Shown here in pieces: positions 44,411 through 53,700 of a stretch of DNA of 64,000 bases. Every line of letters begins with the position of its first letter. The stretch's first letter is position 1. Source of the DNA: Flavobacterium sp. CF108 (GTDB lineage: Bacteria > Bacteroidota > Bacteroidia > Flavobacteriales > Flavobacteriaceae). The notes under the pieces were generated by a model. It was not told where the DNA came from. It did no database searches and saw only the letters and a program-made list of their open reading frames with translations. The stretch spans positions 62,001 to 126,000 of the forward strand of contig NZ_FQWW01000006.1 of NCBI RefSeq assembly GCF_900129795.1, in the 5' to 3' direction. The position numbers and the translations under genes were made by a program.

Positions 44411-45343
44411 TTAATTTATAGTAAAATTAAAAACTACACTTCTTGTACTTTGATTTCCAGCTTCATCAAATGATTTTACAAACCAATAATATGTTCCGGC
44501 AGTCATGGTTTTATTATAAGGACTGGTACCTCGGTCTTTAAAGTTTAAATTGGTCAATGCGCTTTCAGTATAAACATAAATACTGTCTCTTTCTGCGCTT
44601 CCAGAAACAGGAGTTCTGTTCCATTGAAAATCTATGCTTTTACTAGTTGTAGTACTTGCATTTGTTGGAGTAGACAGAATTGGAGTATTAGGTGCTTTAG
44701 TGTCTACTAAAATTGATCTTGAAGTATAAAGGGTTTGTACAGTTCCGTTACTGGCTCTTACTTTCCAGTTGTATTTACCCTCATCAAAGGTAAAATTAAA
44801 AAATGTTGATGCTGAATTTTGTTCTTTTACCAAAGTGTTGTTTTCATCTAAAACTTGAAGTTGATAGTTTGTCGCACCAATAATAGCATCCCAGGATAAT
44901 TTTTGTAAAGCAGTTTTTGTAATTAAATTGTTGCTTGGCGTTAATAACACAACAGTATTATTTTGAAAATCATCATTATTTAAAATTTCAAAACTTCTTT
45001 TGAAGTATGCAGTTTCATATGCGCTGTTAACCGCTCTTATGCGCCATTCATATTTTCCAATATTTAATTGCTGTGTATAAGAGTTTTTTGTGACCAAAGT
45101 GTCAAGTATTATTTGCTGCGGGGCGTCAAAAGTTGGAATTGCAATTTGTAATTGATATTTATCAGCACCTTCAACGGCCTCCCATGAAAATGTAATACCT
45201 GTTGAAGATAAAGCTGCATTGTTTGCCGGGGCTGTTAATGATACTTCTTTTTTAGAGATATCATCAACCATTAATATTTCTTCGCAAGAAATAAAAGTTA
45301 GAAGAGCTAGAAATAGAAAATATTTAAATGAAATTTTATGCAT
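44411..45343 (-). CDS. Lipoprotein with three fibronectin-III-like domains
   Basis: 310 aa lipoprotein (lipobox FISC, Cys20). Three repeats of about 90 residues follow, each with the pattern of an FN3-like domain: LTAPANNAALSSTGITFSW...EAVEGADKYQLQIA, LLTPSNNLITKTALQKLSWD...ATNYQLQV, and LSTPTNASTTTSKSIDFQWN...YYWFVKSFDEAGNQS. FN3-like lipoproteins are common on the Bacteroidota surface as binding or scaffold proteins. It stands ahead of the five fibre genes (90 bp) and behind the 242-aa lipoprotein (48 bp), so it could anchor the fibres. This is inference from place. Confidence 0.75.
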   Translation of the reverse strand: MHKISFKYFLFLALLTFISCEEILMVDDISKKEVSLTAPANNAALSSTGITFSWEAVEGADKYQLQIAIPTFDAPQQIILDTLVTKNSYTQQLNIGKYEWRIRAVNSAYETAYFKRSFEILNNDDFQNNTVVLLTPSNNLITKTALQKLSWDAIIGATNYQLQVLDENNTLVKEQNSASTFFNFTFDEGKYNWKVRASNGTVQTLYTSRSILVDTKAPNTPILSTPTNASTTTSKSIDFQWNRTPVSGSAERDSIYVYTESALTNLNFKDRGTSPYNKTMTAGTYYWFVKSFDEAGNQSTRSVVFNFTIN

Positions 45344-45391
45344 GATATTTAAGAATAGACATTAATATAATTAGTAAACGCTGAAAAGAAA

Positions 45392-46120
45392 CTACATGTC
45401 AAACAAATCTTTGTTGTTTTTCTTTTCAGTTATTTTGCGTTTTGTGATTCCAGAACAGCTGTTTTTTTCGTTTACAATATCAGCGACATTCCAAGTTCCT
45501 TTAATGGATTTAACCCAGCAGAAAGAACTTACCTGATATGCAACAATTGTTTCGGGATTGATGTCTATAGTATCTGTTTTTTTTCCGCCTTTGAATAAAG
45601 AAATTGTATATTTTTTGTACTGATTATTTGTTAAATAAAAAGCATCTGATTGCCTGATTTTAGCAATTTCTTCAACAGGTAGACTTACTGCAAGGCTTGA
45701 AATAATCTTCAGGTTTTGAGTATCTGTTAATAGTTTTAAAATATTAGCATTATAATCGGCATTGATTTCCTGAACTAAACCTGCAATATCTAAAATTTTA
45801 ATAGTTACTAATTCAGGTTTGATAGGTAGACTATCTATAAAAGCAACTTTGGTTTGATTCTGATTGTATTTGGCTTTCGATTTATAGATTTTATTTAATT
45901 TTCGATTATAGGGAACGACTCCAATTTCTATACGAATATTATTTTCCAGTTTTGGTAAACCTTTTGGCTCAAATATATTTTCGGTGTATGATAATTTTGA
46001 TGTTCCAATACTTCCTAATTCGACAACAGAAGAGGAGAATTTATAGTGGTCATTTTTAATTTTAGTTGTCTGGCAGGCAGTGCAAATTATGATCATCAAG
46101 ACAACAATTTTTTTTAACAT
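45392..46120 (-). CDS. Lipoprotein of unknown function at the head of the fibre/T2SS-like operon
   Basis: 242 aa, not recognised. Lipobox CTAC (Cys16; an earlier Cys13 is also present). The mature part contains ELGSIGTSKLSYTENIFE, RIEIGVVPYNRKLNKIYKSK and SFCWVKSIKGTWNVADIVNE near the C-terminus, followed by a Lys-rich tail. It is the first gene of the - strand run leading to GspF. A - strand TAGATTTG at 46207-46214 (87 bp upstream) could be its -7 box, but no upstream partner is visible. Function unknown. Confidence 0.7.
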   Translation of the reverse strand: MLKKIVVLMIIICTACQTTKIKNDHYKFSSSVVELGSIGTSKLSYTENIFEPKGLPKLENNIRIEIGVVPYNRKLNKIYKSKAKYNQNQTKVAFIDSLPIKPELVTIKILDIAGLVQEINADYNANILKLLTDTQNLKIISSLAVSLPVEEIAKIRQSDAFYLTNNQYKKYTISLFKGGKKTDTIDINPETIVAYQVSSFCWVKSIKGTWNVADIVNEKNSCSGITKRKITEKKNNKDLFDM

Positions 46121-46382
46121 AATATTCTTTTTTATGGATGGAAAAATATAATAAATTCATTTAAAAAATAATATTTCACACATTATTTTTAGCTGTAATT
46201 TTTTAACAAATCTAGTAAAATTGATGTAATAGATTGTTAAAATTAAATCTTTTATTTTTAATATAAATTGTTAGTTTTTCTCTCATTTTTTACTTTGATT
46301 TTATGTCTTTTAATTTTCCATTTCTATCATTTAAAGTTATTATTAATTGTTAAATTTTAATTCAAATTATGAGGTAATATCT

Positions 46383-46390
46383 TATATTTG
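46383..46390 (+). promoter_or_regulatory. Candidate -7 box for the + strand fibre genes
   Basis: TATATTTG matches TANNTTTG and lies 22 bp before the ATG at 46413, leaving a leader of about 10-20 bases. No TTTG occurs at the usual spacing upstream, so only half of the promoter is supported. Confidence 0.4.
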
Positions 46391-46412
46391 ATTTTAAATT
46401 TAAAATCTAATT

Positions 46413-47399
46413 ATGAAAAAAATCTTAGCTCTTTTGGCTTTATTAGTATGTCAAATTATCAATTGTCAAACATTCTCAACAAATTTAACACCTGTTGGCT
46501 GGGAGCATAACATTTTATTTAATTCCGTAACTCGTTATACAGTGACTCAAGAGGGACCAGCAATTAATTTGCCGGGATTGTTTGATGGAAGTATGAATCC
46601 TTATTATATGGCAGGAGTTACCCCAGCAACTCCAAAAGTTATTCTTATCGAAGGTCTATCAGGATATCATACACAATCAGGAGCATGGGTTGGATGGACG
46701 ACACGTTACTTACCGGCAAGCAGATTTAAGATTGAAGGCTACGATACGTATAACGGGGTAAATGTATGGAGGGTGATAGCTGATTATTCAAATGTTGATT
46801 ATGGAAATTATAATTTTTCAGTGAAGATTCCAGTTGGTGGTGTTTACAGCAAGTTAAAATTTACATTTTATAACGGCCAAGGAGGAAATGTTGGTCTGTC
46901 GGAGCTGTTTTTTATTCATCCGGAAGCTACATCGCCTTATTCAGGATTATTGACGCAATCAGCTACTAATTGGCAAAATAGTGGTACAAATTTATCATAT
47001 AATTTAGGAAATGTTGGTATTGGTATAAATTCTCCTCAAAATAAACTTGACGTAAACGGAACAATTCATGCAAAAGAAGTTAAAGTAGATGTTACAGGCT
47101 GGCCGGATTATGTTTTTAAAAACAATTATAATTTGCCAACTCTTGAAGAAGTAGAAAAACATATCAAAGAAAAAGGTCATTTAGAAAATATTCCAAATGA
47201 AGAAGAAGCTTTAGAAAATGGAATCTCTTTAGGGGAGATGAATGCGAAATTGCTCCAGAAAATTGAAGAACTTACCTTGTATATTATTAAGCAAAATAAA
47301 GAAATTGATCTTTTAAAAAAGCAAGAAAAAAACAACGATCTTATTTCTCTGCAAATTCAGGAATTACAAAATGAAATTCATAAACTAAAAACCAAATAA
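46413..47399 (+). CDS. Tail-fibre-like surface protein, copy F (opposite strand)
   Basis: 328 aa with signal peptide (ends IINCQ). The variable part (NLTPVGWEHNILFNSVTRYT, RFKIEGYDTYNGVNVWRVIA, KLKFTFYNGQGG) is beta-rich. The common module begins NVGIGINSPQNKLDVNG and continues DYVFKNNYNLPTLEEVEKH, GHLENIPNEEEALENG and LGEMNAKLLQKIEELTLY, ending in a long coiled coil. It is oriented away from the five - strand copies, whose operon starts 292 bp upstream, so the gap is a divergent promoter region. The next copy follows after 3 bp. Confidence 0.8.
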   Translation: MKKILALLALLVCQIINCQTFSTNLTPVGWEHNILFNSVTRYTVTQEGPAINLPGLFDGSMNPYYMAGVTPATPKVILIEGLSGYHTQSGAWVGWTTRYLPASRFKIEGYDTYNGVNVWRVIADYSNVDYGNYNFSVKIPVGGVYSKLKFTFYNGQGGNVGLSELFFIHPEATSPYSGLLTQSATNWQNSGTNLSYNLGNVGIGINSPQNKLDVNGTIHAKEVKVDVTGWPDYVFKNNYNLPTLEEVEKHIKEKGHLENIPNEEEALENGISLGEMNAKLLQKIEELTLYIIKQNKEIDLLKKQEKNNDLISLQIQELQNEIHKLKTK

Positions 47400-47402
47400 A
47401 AA

Positions 47403-48312
47403 ATGCTAAAACCAAAAAAGAGAAAACTAAAAAGAAAATTTTTCGGCTTAATTTTAATACTATTTTTTAATTTCTCATCCTATTCTCAAGCAAATGGCCC
47501 ATTTGATTTAACACTCAGTACCTTATTTCCACAAGGTGTCGCAAATCAGGCAGTAAATATTCAATTTCCTAGTGTTCCATTGTGGGGTTGGTTGGAAGTT
47601 ACGGTTACTTCTGGATATAGTAATCAATTGTCAATAGGAAAATTAACTAAAAGATATCAAATTGGTCATAATGTAGGGGGTTATTTTACTCAGAAAACTG
47701 AAATTCCAGAAGCATTTGGGGATGTTGCCAATCAATGGCTTATAGGTGATTTTAATCATGATACAAACAGTATTCCTATTTATCATTTAGTGGGAACTAG
47801 TAATTTTTTGATAGTTGAAATTGAAGGTTTAATAGTATCAAGTGCAGCAGATATTAATCTAATAAAAACAGGAACAACACTTAGTGCCTTACAAACCGTT
47901 GTTTCTCCTTCAACACGTCATTATACAGGATAGAGTAGGGATTGGTACAAATACGCCAGATAGTGCCTTGGCAGTAAACGGAACGATCCATTCAAAAGAA
48001 GTAAAAGTAGATCTTCTAAATTGGCCTGATTATGTTTTTAAAATCAATTACAATTTACCAACACTCGAAGAAGTAGAAAAACATATTAAAGAAAAAGGCC
48101 ATTTAGAAAATATTCCAAGTGAAGAAGAAGCTATAAAAAATGGAATTTCTTTAGGAGAAATGAATGCTAAATTACTGCAAAAGATTGAAGAACTTACACT
48201 TTATATGATTGATCTAAATAAGAAAGTAAATGTACTTCAGGTTAATAATGATAAGCTTATCGAAGATAATAAGTTGTTAGTTAAAAAGATTGAAGACTTA
48301 GAAAAGAAATAG
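47403..48312 (+). pseudogene. Tail-fibre-like surface protein, copy G, frameshifted
   Basis: Read as one gene this would be about 303 aa, the length of its siblings. The first part (47403-47933) has a signal peptide and a beta-rich domain and ends STRHYTG plus a TAG stop. The module RVGIGTNTPDSALAVNG, DYVFKINYNLPTLEEVEKH, LGEMNAKLLQ continues in the next frame up to 48312, without its own signal peptide. The two frames overlap only between about 47866 and 47935, so one base has been gained (or two lost) there. It may be a true broken gene, a sequencing error or a switchable site. The stretch contains no long homopolymer; five A at 47864-47868 lie at its edge. Confidence 0.8.
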
Positions 48313-48358
48313 TTATTGAAGAATAGTTTTAAAATTTTCAAGATTTTGATAGTTTAAT

Positions 48359-48396
48359 AAAAAATGCACGAATGTTTTAGATTTCGTGCATTTTTT
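48359..48396. terminator. Bidirectional terminator between convergent units
   Basis: AAAAAATGCACGAA (48359-48372) pairs perfectly with TTCGTGCATTTTTT (48383-48396), loop of 10 bases. It serves the + strand fibre genes and the - strand lipoprotein ending at 48471. Confidence 0.88.
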
Positions 48397-48470
48397 ATTA
48401 AATATAGTTACTTCTTAATTTACTTTATCACGAGCCAAATGTTAGTGCCAGCTGGAGATGCACATGACTT

Positions 48471-48962
48471 TCAAGATTCACCATTAATCATTAGCTCAAA
48501 ATATGATTGTGTTGAAATATTAATCTTTATATTCCAATAACATGAACCTCCATCAGCAATGTCTATCATTTCGTTTTGCCAATCTAGTAATTTTTCTTTA
48601 CCATTATGATAAATTGTTGGTACCTTACAAAAGGAATTTATATAAACGATCTTGTCTCCGTCATCATTAATGTAGCATAAATATTGCATATATCTTTCTT
48701 TAAGCTCTTTAAGAGATTGTTGTTTAAGAAATAAAGAGCGTTTATCAATAACAGCTTTTTCTAATACAGAATCAATTATATTTAATTCTGATTTATTAGG
48801 ATTCCATGGTTTATAAGCTTTCTTAGAAATCCACTTAATGTTTTCAGAACTATTAATAATAACAATTCTGTTATCAAATTTATCACTTGAAATAATTTTC
48901 TTTTGTTGAGAGCAGGATGTAAGAAAAATATACACAAAAAAGGGTATTAATTTAAACTTCAT
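48471..48962 (-). CDS. Small lipoprotein after orphan RHS tip, candidate immunity protein
   Basis: 163 aa, not recognised. Lipobox LTSC gives Cys17. The mature part contains SENIKWISKKAYKPWNPNKSE, RYMQYLCYINDDGDKIVYIN and DIADGGSCYWNIKINIST near the C-terminus. It lies 11 bp after the orphan RHS tip with the metallopeptidase-like motif and is the last gene of this - strand run. By analogy with polymorphic toxin loci it would neutralise that tip; the function is inferred from position. Confidence 0.72.
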   Translation of the reverse strand: MKFKLIPFFVYIFLTSCSQQKKIISSDKFDNRIVIINSSENIKWISKKAYKPWNPNKSELNIIDSVLEKAVIDKRSLFLKQQSLKELKERYMQYLCYINDDGDKIVYINSFCKVPTIYHNGKEKLLDWQNEMIDIADGGSCYWNIKINISTQSYFELMINGES

Positions 48963-48973
48963 AATTTGGTGTT

Positions 48974-49696
48974 TTAATTAACTATTTTAGGTGTAGTTCT
49001 TGGAGTAACTTTTTGCTCCTCTCTAATTTTATTTTCCCTTTCCCTAACATTTATTTCATCCTGCTGAACTTCCACCTTGTTTCCAGGATATGCTCCGTCT
49101 GGATTTATTATTGCAACAGGTGTTTTATCATAAGCACCATCAGTTTTAGCATTTTCATCAGCATGAATTAATTCATGTGCCAATCCTATTTCTGCAGGAC
49201 GCCCTTTTGTTCCGTCTGCGTTACTAATATTTTCACCTTTTGCATCAGGATTAAAACTAACAGAGGTATCTCCATTTTTTGATCTATCAGCACGATTCTC
49301 TCCTCCTAATTTGATTGTTATTTTCTCATCTGCTCCAATTAGTCCAGTAATCAGACTTGTTCCTTGTGATAATTTTTTACCCTCATTTACCTTTTCACCT
49401 TTGACTTCTCTAACAAGAAATCCCCCTCGAGTTTTTGTCATTTCTAGTTTTGAATTAGTTAATTTTTGTAAATTAGTTAAAATGGTTGATTTTTGTCTTG
49501 CGTTTTCAACCCCATTCGGGTTTTTTCCGACAATATTCGGGATGAAAATTTCTTTACCATTTGGGTCAATAAATATCACTGGATTGTTCACAACATATGC
49601 GTAAGGAGATACAAAATTATATTTTTCTGCTAATGGGTCAATATTCATCCATCGACTAAGTGCAGGGTCATAATTACGTGCACCATAGTCGTACAT
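48974..49696 (-). CDS. Orphan RHS C-terminal tip with HELIH metallopeptidase motif
   Basis: 240 aa fragment that begins inside an RHS core: MYDYGARNYDPALSRWMNID followed by PLAEKYNFVSPYAYVVNNPV. No signal peptide or YD repeats. The tip contains AEIGLAHELIHADE with HELIH at residues 174-178, the zinc-binding motif of M91/NleD-like effector peptidases, with extra Glu residues downstream. Upstream, 49697-49748 still encodes KELQDELGL in frame but the preceding KYKYN-equivalent sequence is shifted by one base compared with the full RHS gene at 51480-51548. Thus it is a displaced tip that could be swapped into the full-length RHS gene by recombination. Expression as such is uncertain; a toxin function is inferred. 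Confidence 0.8.
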   Translation of the reverse strand: MYDYGARNYDPALSRWMNIDPLAEKYNFVSPYAYVVNNPVIFIDPNGKEIFIPNIVGKNPNGVENARQKSTILTNLQKLTNSKLEMTKTRGGFLVREVKGEKVNEGKKLSQGTSLITGLIGADEKITIKLGGENRADRSKNGDTSVSFNPDAKGENISNADGTKGRPAEIGLAHELIHADENAKTDGAYDKTPVAIINPDGAYPGNKVEVQQDEINVRERENKIREEQKVTPRTTPKIVN

Positions 49697-49748
49697 AGTA
49701 AGCCCTAACTCGTCCTGCAGTTCTTTTCCGTTGGGACTTATACTTATA
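49621..49748. repeat. Direct repeat of RHS core, partner at 51421-51548
   Basis: The core segment of the orphan tip closely matches the core of the complete RHS gene (51421-51548) over about 125 bp, with scattered third-position differences. The match ends abruptly next to the stop of the upstream lipoprotein (49753). Confidence 0.8.
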
Positions 49749-49752
49749 ATTT

Positions 49753-50175
49753 TTATGGAATTAAATTTAAGCCGTTTAAATTAGGAGTATTATATAAATC
49801 ATCAATAGAGTTTTCAGGTTCTATTGATATATCAACATTACACACTGTATAAGTTTTAAGAGGGATTCCTAAACTTATCCCACTAAAAACAGAGTACAAT
49901 TCAAAAGAGTATGTTTTACTAACCTCTATCTCTTTGTGATTATCTTTAAATTCTATACCATCTTCATTTTTTATTGAGACAATTTTAAAAAGCTTATTTT
50001 GATTATTAAATGCTTTAATTACATAAACTTTGGACGAATTAAAAGAATCTATACTTTTAATTGTTAGAACTTCCGCATTCAAATTTGGCAACGAAACTTT
50101 ATTTTCTATCATTTTAACTTTTGAATAACATGATATCAAAACTAATATCAATGAGATAACGATTATTTTTTTCAT
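49753..50175 (-). CDS. Small lipoprotein, candidate immunity protein (paralogue 2)
   Basis: 140 aa. I chose the ATG at 50175 because it starts a proper lipoprotein signal (MKKIIVIS..., lipobox LISC, Cys16); an ATG at 50208 would add 11 residues ahead of it. The mature part resembles the neighbour upstream (50217): both have an IKSIDS-type strand, a long Lys-rich hairpin, EIEV(S/G)K.Y.(F/L)(E/D)LY, a conserved Cys in the next segment (KTYTVCNVDIS versus PITVNCLDYFG) and an ending with LNGL or LEGI. Its stop lies 4 bp from the start of the RHS remnant. Function unknown; immunity is inferred from position. Confidence 0.72.
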   Translation of the reverse strand: MKKIIVISLILVLISCYSKVKMIENKVSLPNLNAEVLTIKSIDSFNSSKVYVIKAFNNQNKLFKIVSIKNEDGIEFKDNHKEIEVSKTYSFELYSVFSGISLGIPLKTYTVCNVDISIEPENSIDDLYNTPNLNGLNLIP

Positions 50176-50216
50176 TTTTATTAGAATGACTTGAAGATTA
50201 TATATCATTATTCAAA

Positions 50217-50714
50217 TTATCTATTTAAGTAAATACCCTCTAAACTTGTTGTTTGCTTTATCTCAAAAATAGAATCCTTCTTACTTCTACAAAATTCTTG
50301 TCCAAAATAATCTAAGCAATTTACTGTAATAGGAGCAGGTCCCATTGCGTCATAAAGATCTAGTTTATAACATTTTCCTACTTCTATTTTTCGTTTACTC
50401 TCATGGTTATTACAATTGTTCTTTCTAGTTATTAAAAGAAGTTTTTCTTTCATGTTTTCAGTTTTAATTATAATACGATAAACAACAACAGTATCATTTA
50501 AATCGTAAACTTTACTTCTTATAGCCACATTATTCTCATCAAACATTGAGTCAATCGGTAAGTTGCTGTATTCAAATCCAATCAATGAATCAATACTTAC
50601 AATTTTATATTGTTTTGCTTCTAATATTTTGTTTTGCTTTGAGAAACTACAGATAATTAGACTTAGTGCAATTATAATTGTTGAAAAAGGAATTGATTTT
50701 AGTATATTTTTCAT
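50217..50714 (-). CDS. Small secreted or lipoprotein, candidate immunity protein (paralogue 1)
   Basis: 165 aa with an N-terminal hydrophobic segment ending LIICSFS; Cys22 could be a lipid anchor, though the lipobox is weak. The mature part includes YKIVSIDSLIGFEYSNLPID, a central IIIKTENMKEKLLLITRKN strand pair, KIEVGKCYKLDLYD and four more Cys in the second half. It is the first gene after the RHS toxin of pair 2 (2 bp) and a paralogue of the next gene. Its position directly after the RHS tip makes it the most likely immunity gene for that tip. Confidence 0.73.
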   Translation of the reverse strand: MKNILKSIPFSTIIIALSLIICSFSKQNKILEAKQYKIVSIDSLIGFEYSNLPIDSMFDENNVAIRSKVYDLNDTVVVYRIIIKTENMKEKLLLITRKNNCNNHESKRKIEVGKCYKLDLYDAMGPAPITVNCLDYFGQEFCRSKKDSIFEIKQTTSLEGIYLNR

Positions 50715-50716
50715 AT

Positions 50717-53700
50717 TTACATTTTATTAGGAAATGTTTGGATTTTTACCCCTTTCAACTGTAACCAGCCTTCAGTAGAATTATTATACTTAACCTGCGT
50801 TGAATTTGGGGGATTTTTAACATAAATAGCTTTATCCGCAGCTTGTCCACCTGGTGAGTTGCCATGAGCTTCAGTATATACTTTGTTTTCAACTCCAATC
50901 ATCGCGGCAGGCACTACACCGATATTATCTCTTTGATTGATTTTTGCACCACTATAAGCTTCAAGTGTTTCGTGCAATACATTTTCACCAGGTGTGCCTT
51001 TTACATTGTCAGCCCTTTCTAAAACATTCACATTCATTTCTTGCTGTGCAGTTGTTACACCAGATATATTATCTAATGTACTACCTTGAAATTCTCCTTG
51101 CAGAATTGATCCAGTTACGGAAGAAACTAAATTATCTGTAGAATTTATATTTGCAACAACAGAATGATCATCTATTGCTTGGGTCAATTTTGACGCTGCT
51201 TCATTAAGCGGTCCTGTTAAATTTTGAGAATAAGAAACTTTTCCTTTATCGTTCATTGACAAAGATAATTGACTACCAACAGACTTTTGCAATTGTTCAA
51301 ATGCTTTTAGTTGATTTTCTTTTGTTCCGTTTATTATTACATCATTTGGTCCCATTCCATCAGGATCAATAAATCTCATAGGATTGTTAAAAGAGTAGTT
51401 ATAAGGCGACCATCTTCGCATTTGTTCTGCTAGTGGGTCAACATTCATCCATCTGCCTAAAGCAGGGTCATAGTTACGTGCTCCATAGTCATACATGTTA
51501 AGTCCCAGCTCGTCTTGCAGCTCCTTGCCGTTGTACTTATACTTATTATCTACACCATTAATAGCAGAATTGTAACCCTTTTGCATTAAACCAAAAGCGT
51601 AATAATTATTCTCCTGTACAATTTCACTGGTGTTAACTACTCCATTATTGTCTTTATCCTGATAACTTAAACGGATATTGCCTAAGTGGTCTTTATATTG
51701 GTAAATATAATTATAAATTCCTGCATTATAAGTAACGTATCCTTCAGGCTGAGAGAATTGTTTAAGACTATTACTTTCATAAACAAAACTTCCGGCATAA
51801 TCGGTGCTTCCGCCTGTGCTAATCGTTTTACGTTGTTTTATTCCTGTCGCATCGTAAAAATAACTTATGGTACCTCCGTTTATACTTATAGATGTAGGTA
51901 GGTTTAAATGATTGTAACTTATAGCTGTAATACCTTTGTTGGCGTCAGTTTTCATGTTGCCATTATTGTCATAAGTATATTCGATTGGTATATTTGCTCC
52001 ATTACTAAAACCTTCTGTGCTTCCAGAACTGTCTTCAACTTTATCAAGCCTGTTTCCTGTATAAGTATAAGCAAGATTGTCCATAGTTCCAAATATTGTT
52101 GCAGCTGGATTAATATGCCCAAGCCTTAGAATGTTCATAATATTACCATTCTTGTCGTAGCCTAAACCTTCGTTATACCTTCCGGGATTTAAAGCTGAAT
52201 TGTCTGTGGCCTGTGTTAATCTGTTTAGTGCATCGTAGGTGTATGTGTAACTTTTCAGGCTATTATCATCAATATTCGCTGTTTTCCAGGAAGTCTGGCT
52301 TATGTTGCCATTGTACAATTTCTTTAAAGGATCAGTAATATCATTGTAATTTATTTGAAAGGCAAACAAATTAGTGCCAATTGAATTTATATTATTAATG
52401 CCCTTTAACCATCCTCTAATATTGTAATTGTAGGTGACGTTTTGTAAACGAGACTGATTTATTTTTCCTCCAACGCCTTTAGAAATTAATTGTCCTAATT
52501 TATCATAGGTATTACTTGCAATTATTTCTTTTGTTTGATTGTTTATAGACTGGCTCTGTGTTAATACACGGCCAGCGTGATCGTATGAATAGGAATCTAC
52601 AATAGTAATTAAAGCATCAGTACCTTTTTTATGGGTGCTGGTTGTTTCTAAAACCTTACCTCCAAAATCAAGCTGCGTTTTTACTGTAGCGATACTATTT
52701 AAAAAATTATTTTTATTATAATTGTATACAGTCCTGCCTTTGTTGTCATAATAATTTACAGTTGTTATCCAGTTACTGGTTCCTAAAACTCGTACTTTAG
52801 AACAAGTAGACAATCCTTTGGCATTAGAAATAGGAGTAATGCCATAAGATGAAACTAATGTTCCGCCATCTAAATCAATACCAGTATAATCATCATAGTA
52901 ATTTATGGTAAATAAATCTATACCTGAATTAGGGAAAGCAGTATTTGAATAGTTTAAACTTGTTCCAAGAATGTTTAAAACAGAAGCTTGTTTATTCTCA
53001 AATTTTGAAGAACTATTGTCTGCTAATGTCTGAACAGAAACCCTGCTAGTATCTGTTGTGTTAGTATATTCTCCAGTATATGCAGGTCTGCTAAATGCAT
53101 CATACTTTGTAAAAAGCCATTTTTTATCGGCTCTTAAATTCGCATCTTGCGTTAGTACAGGTCTATCTAATTTGTCATATATGATATATTCCCAATCTTT
53201 ACCAGGTAGTTTTTTCTCAGCCAGCCGATGGCGATGGTCGTATTTGTATTGATAGCACAAATCATTCAATACAGATTCTGTAATTGCTCTATCAGCTTTT
53301 GGCGGAATTACATAGGTCAAATTACCGTAAACATCATAGATATAATAAGTATCATGGTAGGTTTCAGTGGGAATTGAATTAACAATCGAAGTTGCATATG
53401 TTCTTTTAAGAATTACGCGGCCTTCTTTGTCTTTTACTTCCTGTGTTGTATTGGCTCGGTTTTCATCTTGGGTTATCGTTATGTAAAGTTCATTTGCAGG
53501 ATAGAAAACATTTCCTAGAGCGTTTTCAAGTGATATGTCATAAATTTTGGATGTATTATTCCATGAAGTTAAGGCCTTGAATAGTTTAATATCATTATTT
53601 TGATTGGTCATGTAATCCATGTTTATTTCATGTCCGGCACCTAAAGCCCAGTCTTTTCCTGGAGCGGCCTGCTGCAATACACGGTTCAGAGGAGAATTTT

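Noticed and set aside
47884..48312. Separate gene starting at GTG 47884
   Set aside because: It has no signal peptide and its sequence continues the common module of the preceding frame; it is the second half of a frameshifted gene.
39515..48312. Prophage or phage-tail island
   Set aside because: The fibre-like genes have signal peptides and no capsid, baseplate, tape-measure, sheath, integrase or lysis gene is near; they look like cell-surface proteins.
50944..50974. HETLE motif in the tip of RHS pair 2 as a classical zinc protease site
   Set aside because: It is not HExxH and no third ligand can be assigned; recorded only as a hint.
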